Source: Planctomycetota bacterium
GTDB lineage: Bacteria > Planctomycetota > Brocadiia > Brocadiales > Brocadiaceae
DNA: 64,000 nt
Direction: 5' to 3'
Assembly: GCA_016188675.1 (NCBI GenBank)
Contig: JACPHJ010000126.1
Coordinates: forward strand, 1-64,000
Shown in pieces: positions 26,783-34,970 of the stretch; position 1 is the first letter of the stretch, and every line of letters starts with the position of its first letter. A model generated the notes under the pieces. It ran no database searches and had not been told where the DNA came from. It saw only the letters and a program-made list of their open reading frames with translations. The position numbers were made by a program, and so were the translations under genes.

Positions 26783-28696
26783 TTACTTCTTATTCGAAGT
26801 ACCGGTAAGTTGTTCAAGAAATGCCTCGACCCTTGTCTTGATTTGACCTTCACTGCTCAGGGTATAGTCGCAATTCAGATGAAGGAGTGGAATATTTTTT
26901 TCCTGGAATGTCTTTTTGATCACAGGGTAATCCAGGAGATTATGGTCACAGAATTTTAAGGTATGATAAATTGCGCCATGAATCGATTTTTCCTGCATAA
27001 TGGACAGCACGTTGTTGACCCTCTCGATGATATTAACCATTCTGGAGCAAGGCGCCCGCTTGATATATCTTCTGGCAATTGACAGAATGGGGTCACTGCT
27101 GATATTGATCTGGGCATCAAAGTAGCGGCTGCCATTACACAAGTCCTCCGCAACAACCTTGGCGCCCGCATCTTCAACAACTTTCATAATCCTCTCATTT
27201 TCCATGATACTGCCCCAGACAAACAGCCGTGGTATATCCCGCGTATCACGGACGCCCTCTTTTTGTTTCATGACGTGACTTAAGTATTCATGGAATTTTT
27301 CGGGAAGGACATTGGCGCCCTTCTTTAACAGAGAAAATATCTCATATCCGGATTGTCCAATATACCCGCTCCAGTATTTTTGTAGAAATAATTGCACTCT
27401 TTCCCGAACTGCATTATATACGGAAATACTGTGATTGATATCATCATGGTGAATCTTTAAGGTAAAATATGATTCCAGTTTTTCTTTAAGTTTCTTGAGC
27501 AGGTTTGCGTAATAGTAAACCGCGGCATCATCAGTGTTTTTCGGTATATCCAGGATATAATTAAATCTCTTCTTGCCTTCATCCAATTTGATCCATGCGT
27601 CATACAACCTGCGCATGCCGTCACACGAGTTGACGAATACCATCCCTTTAAAATCTTCCAGGTTGCCATTGATTTTCTGGTCTACTACGGCCTTGATATA
27701 AGGGCAGATATTGCCGCAAAGCATTTCGTTTGCGGAACTCGATTCCTTTTCAGAACCCTTGATCCTGACCGGATGAAATCCAGCAGCACGAATAAGTTCT
27801 ACCGGGGTATACGAACAAAAATATCCGATTTTAGGCAAGGAGTTTTCTTCTACAGAAAACTCGGCGATGGACGCTCCCGTGGAAGAATTTACAGAAACAG
27901 ATACGGAAGTCTGAGTCTTTGACTGCGCCTTTTCCAGAGCGATTAATGCCGCACCAAGCGCCCCGTTGATTTGAGGTTCCTCTGAAATCTTGATCTTACA
28001 ATCGAGACTACTCTCCAGTTCCGCTACAACGCCGATATTCTTTGCGACGCCGCCCGTCATGACAATTTCTTCTTCCAGCCCAATTCTCTTTAGCTGAGCG
28101 GTGATACGTTTGGCGATTGAGAGATGCAATCCCTTGCAAATATCTGCTGTTTTATGGTCGGCGCCAATAAGAGATACCACCTCGGACTCGGCAAAAACCG
28201 TACAGAGACTACTGACGGAAACAGAATTCTTCCCATTCAGTGAAATCGGCCCCATTTCTTCCAGGTCTATTTCCAGAGTTCTGGCCATGACTTCCAGAAA
28301 TCTGCCTGTTCCTGCAGCGCACTTGTCATTCATAACGAAGTCGAGGACGTTCCCATTTGCATCAACCTTAATGACCTTGCTGTCCTGTCCGCCAATATCA
28401 ATAATAGTCCTGGCCTTGGGGAAATAATAGTTTGCACCCTTGGCGTGGCAGGTGATTTCCGTTACGACCTCATTGGCAAATGGCACCTTTATACGCCCAT
28501 AGCCGGTAGCCACAATATAATCAATGTCTTTTTCGGTTAATTTATGTTCAGTAAGTATCTGTTGAAAAGTCTTATCCGCCGCTTTTTTACTGCTGGCGCC
28601 AGTCGGAATGATTATAGAAGAAAGAATCTCCTTTTTCTCATTCAACAAAACTCCGTTCGTTGACATGGAACCAATATCGATTCCTATTGTATACAT
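26783..28696 (-). CDS. fusion of BadF/HgdC-type activator ATPase with dehydratase-family subunit
   Basis: A 637-aa protein with two parts. Residues 1-260 are an ASKHA-fold activator: the phosphate loop GIDIGSMSTNGV, IIDIGGQDSKVI near 100, and the two Cys that bridge a [4Fe-4S] cluster in the activator dimer (NDKCAAGTG at 126, SSLCTVFAESE at 165), with TGGVAKN near 213. Residues 285-637 are a HgdB-like subunit with IGYFCSYTPVELIRAAGF, CGNICPYIK, NSCDGMRRLYDA and LKFCDHNLLDYP. In most bacteria the activator is a separate gene. Fusion should tie ATP-driven electron delivery to one subunit. Its operon partner is the next gene. Confidence 0.85.
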   Translation of the reverse strand: MYTIGIDIGSMSTNGVLLNEKKEILSSIIIPTGASSKKAADKTFQQILTEHKLTEKDIDYIVATGYGRIKVPFANEVVTEITCHAKGANYYFPKARTIIDIGGQDSKVIKVDANGNVLDFVMNDKCAAGTGRFLEVMARTLEIDLEEMGPISLNGKNSVSVSSLCTVFAESEVVSLIGADHKTADICKGLHLSIAKRITAQLKRIGLEEEIVMTGGVAKNIGVVAELESSLDCKIKISEEPQINGALGAALIALEKAQSKTQTSVSVSVNSSTGASIAEFSVEENSLPKIGYFCSYTPVELIRAAGFHPVRIKGSEKESSSANEMLCGNICPYIKAVVDQKINGNLEDFKGMVFVNSCDGMRRLYDAWIKLDEGKKRFNYILDIPKNTDDAAVYYYANLLKKLKEKLESYFTLKIHHDDINHSISVYNAVRERVQLFLQKYWSGYIGQSGYEIFSLLKKGANVLPEKFHEYLSHVMKQKEGVRDTRDIPRLFVWGSIMENERIMKVVEDAGAKVVAEDLCNGSRYFDAQINISSDPILSIARRYIKRAPCSRMVNIIERVNNVLSIMQEKSIHGAIYHTLKFCDHNLLDYPVIKKTFQEKNIPLLHLNCDYTLSSEGQIKTRVEAFLEQLTGTSNKK

Positions 28697-28733
28697 TCTA
28701 TAAAATCTCCTTAGTTATTATGATATAAATTTG

Positions 28734-29123
28734 TTATTCGGCTTCTGGTTTGGGCGGTATCATGCTCATCCAGATATTGAATACAAACAAACCTACAGAA
28801 ACAACCTGCAGACTTGCAAAGATTTCAGCGACTGGATGGATAGGACGGAAACATACTAATCCTACAAGACCAATGTTTGCAATATAGAATTGAAGATTGC
28901 CCAGCTTGGGATAGGCTAACGGTGTTCCGGAAAATCTGGGCAAGATATGGTATCCGACCCCAAAAATCATCATCGACATCCACCCTAGAAGATTTAAGTG
29001 AACGTGGGTGAAGAGTAGCTGGGCCGGGTAGCTTTTCATCGAGATCATTATCGTGCCAAGTATGGCTGCAATAAAGAAATACACCAGACTCGCACGCACA
29101 AAATTTTTAGAGAGAGGGTTCAT
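28734..29123 (-). CDS. small membrane protein resembling part of cytochrome oxidase/NOR subunit I
   Basis: A 129-aa protein with four predicted membrane helices. The segment THVHLNLLGWMSMMIFGVGY followed by HILPRF matches the HxHLNxxG helix of cbb3-type/NorB-like subunit I, where His ligates haem. Only one third of a full subunit I (about 450 aa) is present, and this short form occurs as a stand-alone protein in other bacteria. It may bind haem, but no oxidase partner is nearby. The gene lies 37 bases upstream-coding of the fused dehydratase gene on the same strand. Confidence 0.65.
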   Translation of the reverse strand: MNPLSKNFVRASLVYFFIAAILGTIMISMKSYPAQLLFTHVHLNLLGWMSMMIFGVGYHILPRFSGTPLAYPKLGNLQFYIANIGLVGLVCFRPIHPVAEIFASLQVVSVGLFVFNIWMSMIPPKPEAE

Positions 29124-29264
29124 GCAATATCAGCTCCTTTTTAACACTAAGTGGTTTAACAATGTTCCAACAAAATTACACTCACACGAAAAAAACAATT
29201 AAATCGTAAGGATATATTAAAAATATAGATTGTCAAATGAAAAAACTCTTCCGACTCGTTCGGG

Positions 29265-29546
29265 TTAGGTTTGATTGGCTTCAATTTCTACTCCTACTAA
29301 CCTCGATAAAACTTTTGGAGTTAATTGTTTCACTCTCACATAGAGCACTTTTCCCCCTCCTGCTTCAATCTCCTTTGCCATAATGAGATTAAACTCTTTC
29401 AATTCATGGTCAAATTCAGGCAGGAATATAATCAATTTTTCTTCTGTCAAAACTTCATTCATCTCAGGATGTTCTAGAACATATTTACTAAACTCCATAC
29501 TCAATTCAGAATTCTTCATAAAGAAATAGTCACTCTTTTTTTTCAT
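29265..29546 (-). CDS. DUF5647-like small protein
   Basis: About 93 aa from the ATG at 29546 (MKKKSDYFFMKNSELSMEFS). A helical N-terminal half with YVLEHPEMNEVL, then strand-like segments (KLIIFLPEFDHELKEFN, KVLYVRVKQLTPKVLS). The pattern fits DUF5647, as I remember it. It overlaps the upstream gene by 17 bases, so the two are made together. Such a tight, small, AT-rich pair is reminiscent of toxin-antitoxin modules, but no function is established. Confidence 0.6.
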   Translation of the reverse strand: MKKKSDYFFMKNSELSMEFSKYVLEHPEMNEVLTEEKLIIFLPEFDHELKEFNLIMAKEIEAGGGKVLYVRVKQLTPKVLSRLVGVEIEANQT

Positions 29547-29865
29547 TTTCAATGTCCCCCAAAAATATTTGTTTGTACATTTTCCAATTTGACTTAATAT
29601 CGTATTCAGCAAAGGTCAAAGCCTCATTATAATCTCTGGAAAATATTGGTGTTTTTTGTTTGTTGCCCTTCCTGTCGAATAAATCACGATGAGCAAAACC
29701 ATGTTCGGTATCATATCTTACCACGGGAAGCCACTTACCTTTGAGGTTTGTCTCGTATTGTATAATAAAGCTGATTACCTGTCTTTTGAATCTTATGTGT
29801 GTATGGCGAAACCTGTCTTCTGGTGTGAGTATAACGATAAATTTTATCTCTTTAACGGTAGTCAT
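29530..29865 (-). CDS. DUF7718-like small protein, partner of the DUF5647-like gene
   Basis: A 111-aa beta-rich protein (KEIKFIVILTPEDRFRHTHI, IIQYETNLKGKWLPVVRYD, HGFAHRDLFDRKG). The His/Arg-rich middle (EHGFAHRDLF) could form an active site. Its 3' end overlaps the next gene. It faces the radical SAM island across a 230-base AT-rich gap. Assignment to a named DUF is from memory and moderate. A toxin or nuclease role is possible but unproven. Confidence 0.55.
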   Translation of the reverse strand: MTTVKEIKFIVILTPEDRFRHTHIRFKRQVISFIIQYETNLKGKWLPVVRYDTEHGFAHRDLFDRKGNKQKTPIFSRDYNEALTFAEYDIKSNWKMYKQIFLGDIENEKKE

Positions 29866-30097
29866 ATCCCATCTGCTAACAAATCCTAAAATTTCGCAAT
29901 TTTATTGAAAATGCCTTACATAATAATTTGTTGATATTTGAAATTGACCGTGGTTATTTAGATCAATTAGTTTTTCGTTTTGTAATTCAGAAAAAATAAG
30001 TTTATAGATATTTTTAAAATATTTCGTTAAAATCACACCAATCTTGTAATAAAACATTTATTTTACTTGAATTAAACATAGATTATTAGGTATTAAT

Positions 30098-31198
30098 ATG
30101 TCAACAAAAATTAACAAAGAATCTAAGAATGAAATAATGAAATACAGAGGAGAACCTCATTTTACCCTTCAATGGCATATCACCGCAAAATGTGATCAGG
30201 ATTGTATGCATTGTTATCGTTATGCTAAACCTACTTATGAACAAGAACTGAAAAACGAACTAAGTTATGAGGATTGCTGTAAAATTATAGATGATTTCAG
30301 TAACACTTTTAACACTTATGGAATGCCAACAAGAATTAATTTTACAGGTGGTGACCCTCTATTAAGGAAGGATATTTTTGATTTAATAGTATATGCTCGA
30401 AAAAAAGAAATAGATGTTGGTATATTGGGCAATCCCAATTACCTAGATTATGAGACCACAAAAAAATTAAAAGATATAGGTGTATCTAGCTATCAGGTAA
30501 GTATTGATGGCTTGGAAGAAACCCATGATAGATTAAGAGGAAGAAAAGGATTATTTAAGGATACTATTAGAGCCATTCATGCATTAGAAAATGTAGGTAT
30601 AAGATCTGTCGTAATGTTTACTTTAAGCAGGGAAAATGCAAATGAACTTATAGGAGTTATACATACAGTAGCAAAAGAGGGTGTATCAATATTTGATTTT
30701 GCTCGGATAGTATCAATCGGCGCTGGTGAGCAATTCAGAGAACAAACGTTAACTTCGCAAGAATACAAAAGACTTTTACTTCAAGTATTAGAAGAATATA
30801 GATGTTTACAGGAAAATGGGAACAAAACTTATTTTGGTAGAAAAGATCATCTCTGGAAATTGTTATATCAAGAATTAGGATTGCTTAAACCCTTTCCGAA
30901 AGATAAAGAAACGATATATAGTGGTTGTGGAATAGGCTCAAGTATTCTAACTATTTTAGCAGATGGTACAGTGTATGCCTGTAGAAGGCTGCCCGTAGAG
31001 ATAGGTAAAGTTCCTGAGCAAAGTATCAGAGACATATTTATAAATTCATCTGAACATAATAAAATGCGGCAAGTGGAAAAGATGCGAAAATGCAGTAAAT
31101 GTGAATTGGTACAGTTTTGTAGAGGTTGTCCCGCAGTTGCTTATGCAACTCATAGAGATTATATGGCACCAGATCCACAATGCTGGAAGGAGATTTAA
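30098..31198 (+). CDS. radical SAM/SPASM peptide-maturase-like protein
   Basis: A 366-aa radical SAM enzyme. The cluster motif is C32-x3-C36-x2-C39 (AKCDQDCMHCYRY), with FTGGDPLLRKDI near 87 as the GGE-like AdoMet motif and YQVSIDGLEETHDRLRG near 147. The C-terminus is a SPASM domain with seven Cys: SGCGIGS, GTVYACRR, CSKCELVQFCRGC and a last QC near 362, enough for two auxiliary [4Fe-4S] clusters. SPASM enzymes often form thioether or C-C crosslinks in ribosomal peptides. The Cys/Gly/Ser-rich peptide encoded 1.15 kb downstream is the natural substrate candidate. First gene of an AT-rich island; its promoter should lie in 29866-30097. Confidence 0.88.
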   Translation: MSTKINKESKNEIMKYRGEPHFTLQWHITAKCDQDCMHCYRYAKPTYEQELKNELSYEDCCKIIDDFSNTFNTYGMPTRINFTGGDPLLRKDIFDLIVYARKKEIDVGILGNPNYLDYETTKKLKDIGVSSYQVSIDGLEETHDRLRGRKGLFKDTIRAIHALENVGIRSVVMFTLSRENANELIGVIHTVAKEGVSIFDFARIVSIGAGEQFREQTLTSQEYKRLLLQVLEEYRCLQENGNKTYFGRKDHLWKLLYQELGLLKPFPKDKETIYSGCGIGSSILTILADGTVYACRRLPVEIGKVPEQSIRDIFINSSEHNKMRQVEKMRKCSKCELVQFCRGCPAVAYATHRDYMAPDPQCWKEI

Positions 31199-31249
31199 GG
31201 TATGGAAGATTATAAAAAAGAAGTGTTAAATAATTAATAACAGAAAAAT

Positions 31250-32071
31250 ATGAAGACTACCGAGATAATTAAGATATTATCAGCTCCCATAGTATTTGCT
31301 ATAGCACTTGTTGTTGCTTATATTATAAAATTTGAGGTTTTGAAATGCACTAAACATGAATTAATATGTTTAGTCATAATTATCGGTTGTCCTTTATTGA
31401 TTGCGACACTTGCATTTTTATACTTTGCGAGTTTATCTGGACATGGAGGTATTGAAGATTGGAAAAAAGTTTCAAATGAGTTGAGTATTTTAAAACGAGA
31501 AGATATACAAAAATCGCTCTCTGAACTAAACAATTTATCGATTATTACTGAGAGATATAGAAAAACAACCCCAGTAATGGCAATCATTGATGATTATAGT
31601 GATTATCTAAAACATAAAAAAATAGAATCTGTATGGATATTTGGTGTTTCATTAGGCCATACTTCAGGAAACATTGATAAGGTTCTTTTGCCTTATCTCG
31701 AGAAAGGGATAAAATATCAATATTTATGTACTGGAGATATAGATAAAATAAGGGTTCGTGCAAAAAATATTGCAAAATATTTATGGCAGAAAAATCTTCA
31801 ATACATAAGTGCAAAACATATAAGAATAAATCATGTAGAGTCACAACTTGTTCCATTACCCATAAGAATTTATAATTTGGAAGAAGGAAATTCTGAAATC
31901 TTTCTTTCTTTTCCTTCTGAAATTGAAAATACTTTGGCTAAAAAATATGGAATATTGTTAACTAATGAAGACTTAGTCGAAACCATCAAAGAAGACTTTA
32001 TTATTCTTTGGGATAAAAATAAGAATAATGAATTAACTTTAGAAAATTTTTGTTCAAAAGAAAATCTTTAA
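31250..32071 (+). CDS. membrane-anchored protein of unknown family in the RiPP-like island
   Basis: A 273-aa protein. Two membrane helices occupy residues 10-28 and 38-64 (IFAIALVV-type and LICLVIIIGCPLLIATLAFL). A linker helix follows, then a soluble alpha/beta domain (SVWIFGVSLGHTSGNIDKVL, YQYLCTGDIDKIRVRAKNIA, RIYNLEEGNSEIFLSFPSE). The domain recalls PLD-like or nucleotide-sensing folds only in its strand pattern; no catalytic HKD motif is present. It follows the radical SAM gene by 51 bases and is probably in the same transcript. It could anchor the maturation complex, sense something, or give immunity. Function unknown. Confidence 0.6.
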   Translation: MKTTEIIKILSAPIVFAIALVVAYIIKFEVLKCTKHELICLVIIIGCPLLIATLAFLYFASLSGHGGIEDWKKVSNELSILKREDIQKSLSELNNLSIITERYRKTTPVMAIIDDYSDYLKHKKIESVWIFGVSLGHTSGNIDKVLLPYLEKGIKYQYLCTGDIDKIRVRAKNIAKYLWQKNLQYISAKHIRINHVESQLVPLPIRIYNLEEGNSEIFLSFPSEIENTLAKKYGILLTNEDLVETIKEDFIILWDKNKNNELTLENFCSKENL

Positions 32072-32119
32072 TTTAGGTATTTATTATACTGCATTAGTTC
32101 CATTACCCTTAAATAATTA

Positions 32120-32345
32120 TTGTCCCATTCGGGGAATGGGAGAAAAACCCTCGCCTTTAGGCGAAGACTTTAGTATGCCACGAAGTGGCCAAATTTGGAT
32201 GTTCTCCGACCAAAGTCAGGGACTTTAGTATATTAGATTGAACTACTACCGTCTGAAAGCGGTGGTTTCTGCAGGCTGCCGAGTCGAATTTATTCGGCAA
32301 GGCGTTGTTGGTCAGCCAAGTTATCGGCTTTAGCCGAAGGAGTTG
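32120..32345 (+). mobile_element. IS200/IS605-type end sequence, remnant without transposase
   Basis: The interval 32072-32353 has no gene but several small hairpins: CCCATTCGGGGAATGGG, CTCGCCTTTAGGCGAAG followed by ACTTTAGTAT, a second GACTTTAGTAT, CCGAGTCGAATTTATTCGG, and CGGCTTTAGCCG at 32328-32339. GCCTTTAGGC and GGCTTTAGCCG hairpins with ACTTTAGT spacers are the style of IS200/IS605 ends and of the guide-RNA scaffold at the tnpB 3' end. No tnpA or tnpB remains. The last hairpin ends in AAGGAG, which then serves as the ribosome binding site of the precursor gene. Confidence 0.5.
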
Positions 32346-32353
32346 CAAAGCTT

Positions 32354-32635
32354 ATGATTAAACAAGAAAAAGAGATGTTAGGAAAATATGCTATTTGGCA
32401 AGAATTATTTTTTCATCAGGATAATTGTATAAATAATGTAATTAAAGATCATAAGACAACCTATCGTGTTGGTTGCCAAGAAGGTGGATCTTGCAGTGAA
32501 GGTGGATGTAGTGGCTGTAGTAGTTGTAGCCCTAGCCATAGACTTGGCAATTCGGGATATGATGATGTTAGCAATTTAAATAGTAGTACTTGTAGTGGAG
32601 GTGGATGTAGTAGCTGTAAAGGTTGTAGTTCTTAG
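32354..32635 (+). CDS. Cys/Gly/Ser-rich precursor-like peptide with duplicated Cys module
   Basis: A 93-aa peptide. Residues 1-40 form a helical leader-like part (MIKQEKEMLGKYAIWQELFF..). The C-terminal part holds nine of ten Cys. Two modules have identical spacing: C47-x4-C52-x2-C55-x2-C58-S and C80-x4-C85-x2-C88-x2-C91-S, separated by a 21-residue polar loop; C41 and C25 lie outside. This is typical of radical-SAM-modified peptides (sactipeptide/ranthipeptide-like), where Cys sulfur is joined to other residues. It is flanked by a SPASM enzyme gene upstream and a glycosyltransferase downstream, so crosslinking and glycosylation are both possible. No export gene is seen. Confidence 0.75.
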   Translation: MIKQEKEMLGKYAIWQELFFHQDNCINNVIKDHKTTYRVGCQEGGSCSEGGCSGCSSCSPSHRLGNSGYDDVSNLNSSTCSGGGCSSCKGCSS

Positions 32636-32710
32636 TGATATGTTGTATAAATTCAAATATTTAGCAATTTTCAGTAAAAGTTGTGGTAAGGATCGTTTAG
32701 TATTTATCTT

Positions 32711-33910
32711 ATGAATAATACTTTGAGGATTTGCTTTATATCTAAATATCCCCCTATTGAAGGTGGTGAATCTGCAAAGGCATATTGGCTAGCTAAAGCA
32801 CTTGGTGAAAAGGGTCACGAAGTTCATATAGTCACAAACGCTTGGGAGGTAGAGAGTAGCTATAGGGAGCAGATAGATGCCGAAGATTTAAGTTTTAACT
32901 TCCAACCTAAAAATGTACATGTTCATAATACAGATCCCTTCATAGAGCCTGCATATATCCCTTATTCAAAACCTTATACCGAGAAGATAGCCAGTCTTGC
33001 TATCGATATCATCAAAGAATATGATCTGCAATTGATAGATTCATGGTATATACTTCCATACGTTATCTCTGGCTTTCTCGCTAAAACATTAACTGGTAAA
33101 CCCCAAATTATGCGTCATGCAGGAAGTGATATGAGCAGGCTTTTATCCTCCCCATATCTTGGAACATTGTTTACTTCTATATTTGGAAAAGTTGATAAAA
33201 TTGTTACTTATCCAAGTATGAGGGAACGATTTCTAAGCCTTGGTATTCCAGAAGAAAAACTGTTTTATAATACTAAAGTAAGTATTGATACCAAAGCCTT
33301 TAATCCAGAAGTTAAACCAATTGATTTATCGCTCTATACCAATAGAAATATCAATTTACCGATAATCACTTATATAGGGAAAACAGGAATAACCAAAGGA
33401 ATATATGAGTTAGCAGAAGCATCTAGCAAGATAAAAGATGATTTTTTATTATTGTTTGTTTCTAAAGGTCGAGATTTAGATAAATTTAAAGAAACTATTA
33501 AAAAATTAGGATTACAAGATAAGACACTTTTTATTGATTTTGTGCCTCCCTGGAAGATACCATCTATTATTAAAAGATCAACTTGTGTACTAATTCCAGA
33601 GCGTGATTTTCCTGTAATACAACATACACCGATATTGCCGAGAGAGGTAATGGCTGTTGGTAAATGCATGATATTAAGTAACGAACTTTACGCTAAAAGG
33701 CGATCTCCTGATATGCAAGATGAAGGTAATTTAATTACAGTTGACCCAAAAAATATCGAGGAATTTAAAGGAAAATTAGAGAAAGTGATAAAACAACCTG
33801 AATATGCTGAGAGAATAGGGAAAGCAGCTTCGGTTGTATCAAAGAAAATAGAGCGTTTCGATGAATATGTTGAAGATATAATAAATTTGTATAAAGAAAT
33901 TATCCAATAA
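32711..33910 (+). CDS. GT4-family glycosyltransferase
   Basis: A 399-aa GT-B-fold glycosyltransferase. The N-terminal domain starts ICFISKYPPIEGGESAKAYW, the acceptor-side Gly loop of GT4 enzymes. The C-terminal domain has ITYIGKTGITKGIYELAEA near 220 and, near 300, PERDFPVIQHTPILPREVMA in the place of the family E-x7-E donor motif. No membrane segment. It lies 75 bases after the Cys-rich peptide gene in the same AT-rich island. The acceptor may be the peptide, as in glycocins, or an unrelated sugar. The donor is unknown. Confidence 0.82.
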   Translation: MNNTLRICFISKYPPIEGGESAKAYWLAKALGEKGHEVHIVTNAWEVESSYREQIDAEDLSFNFQPKNVHVHNTDPFIEPAYIPYSKPYTEKIASLAIDIIKEYDLQLIDSWYILPYVISGFLAKTLTGKPQIMRHAGSDMSRLLSSPYLGTLFTSIFGKVDKIVTYPSMRERFLSLGIPEEKLFYNTKVSIDTKAFNPEVKPIDLSLYTNRNINLPIITYIGKTGITKGIYELAEASSKIKDDFLLLFVSKGRDLDKFKETIKKLGLQDKTLFIDFVPPWKIPSIIKRSTCVLIPERDFPVIQHTPILPREVMAVGKCMILSNELYAKRRSPDMQDEGNLITVDPKNIEEFKGKLEKVIKQPEYAERIGKAASVVSKKIERFDEYVEDIINLYKEIIQ

Positions 33911-34001
33911 AGATGCTACCTTATTTCATTTTAAAGTTGCCTTTAGCTCTAACCCTTTTTTGTACAAGAAACATTAAAATCATAAAACAAATATTATAAA
34001 C

Positions 34002-34125
34002 CTATAAAGATGATTTAAAATCCTCGTCTTTGTCTGCCTTCTCAGGTTTTGCATCTTTTGATAATTTCTTTTTCTTGATTTCTTCTGATTTTAACTCTGG
34101 CACCTTGATTCTGTATTTCTTCTCT
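34002..34125 (-). pseudogene. duplicated 3' end of cvpA
   Basis: The frame reads KSEEIKKKKLSKDAKPEKAD and KDEDFKSSL-stop. The intact cvpA at 34971 ends with EEIRKKKLSKDAKPEKPNKDEDFKPSL, so this is a diverged copy of its last 30 codons. It begins directly after the stop of the methyltransferase-like gene and ends where the AT-rich island starts. It probably records a duplication or recombination at the island border. Confidence 0.75.
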
Positions 34126-34917
34126 CTAGCGTATATACCATGCGCCTACGTCTAGCTCTTTTGAGTGAAACATGGATTCCTCCCCTTTCGGCGCAATGTT
34201 CCATATCCAGGAATCGTCCGGTTCAGGCATGGATATTCCATACAGGGTTGTGCCTTGAGAGATGATTTTGCCCTCGCGGTCGCGTTTTGTATATTGGTGG
34301 TCGGCAATGAGGCAAACATTGCACGGTAGAGACATAAGGAAGGCATAATGAGACTCTATGATTTGCCTGCACCATGCCTCGACACGATCCTTAGCTACTT
34401 CTGTCAGTTTCTTAATCGCATACTTGCGCAGGACAACGGTAAGCTGCGAAAGAATATTCAGGGAAATTATCATGCCAGTGTCTTTATCAATCTCTGGTAA
34501 AACAGGACCGGCATAGGGAAGCTCGTGCCGACCGTATAGGACGTTTTGATAAAGCGTCTCTGCAATATTCGTCACATCCTGCCGGAGGAATCTTACATTG
34601 TCATATCCTTTTATACGCCTGTGTACTTCCGGTAAACACACGATATCTATCAGGACAACCTCCCGGAACATTGACGAGAGCGTCTCAAGCGGCACATCCA
34701 ATAAAAGTCCGGAACCGAGAATGACAACTTTTCCTCGTCCCTGGCTTTTACCAGCAGCGGACAAGACAAATTGCCGCGTTTTTTCAAGATGATTTTGCCA
34801 GGATGCCGGATTACGTTTGTATCTGCACTTCAGACCGATCGCCTCGTACAGGTAGCCCATGCGGCGAATGTAGCGCGGACACTGTGTTGTTACATATGTA
34901 AATAGTTCAAGAAGCAT
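34126..34917 (-). CDS. possible SAM-dependent methyltransferase-like protein
   Basis: A 263-aa protein. KVVILGSGLLLDVPLETLS near residue 63 matches a Rossmann AdoMet-binding loop (GxGxxLD), followed 18 residues later by VVLIDIV, the acidic end of strand 2, and DNVRFLRQDV, typical for the third motif. No substrate-binding signature follows. C-terminal WNIAPKGEESMFHSKELDVG is distinctive but unassigned. It lies between cvpA and the copied cvpA tail. Probably a methyltransferase of unknown target; a non-catalytic Rossmann protein is the alternative. Confidence 0.55.
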   Translation of the reverse strand: MLLELFTYVTTQCPRYIRRMGYLYEAIGLKCRYKRNPASWQNHLEKTRQFVLSAAGKSQGRGKVVILGSGLLLDVPLETLSSMFREVVLIDIVCLPEVHRRIKGYDNVRFLRQDVTNIAETLYQNVLYGRHELPYAGPVLPEIDKDTGMIISLNILSQLTVVLRKYAIKKLTEVAKDRVEAWCRQIIESHYAFLMSLPCNVCLIADHQYTKRDREGKIISQGTTLYGISMPEPDDSWIWNIAPKGEESMFHSKELDVGAWYIR

Positions 34918-34970
34918 GAGAAATAAGGTTCTTTTGGGTCAGTAGCCATTTGGATAATTAGGTGTGTAGA

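Noticed and set aside
32157-32348. 63-aa minus-strand protein in the hairpin region before the peptide gene
   Set aside because: It is antisense to the IS200/IS605-like end; such frames recur as spurious annotations of that structured DNA.
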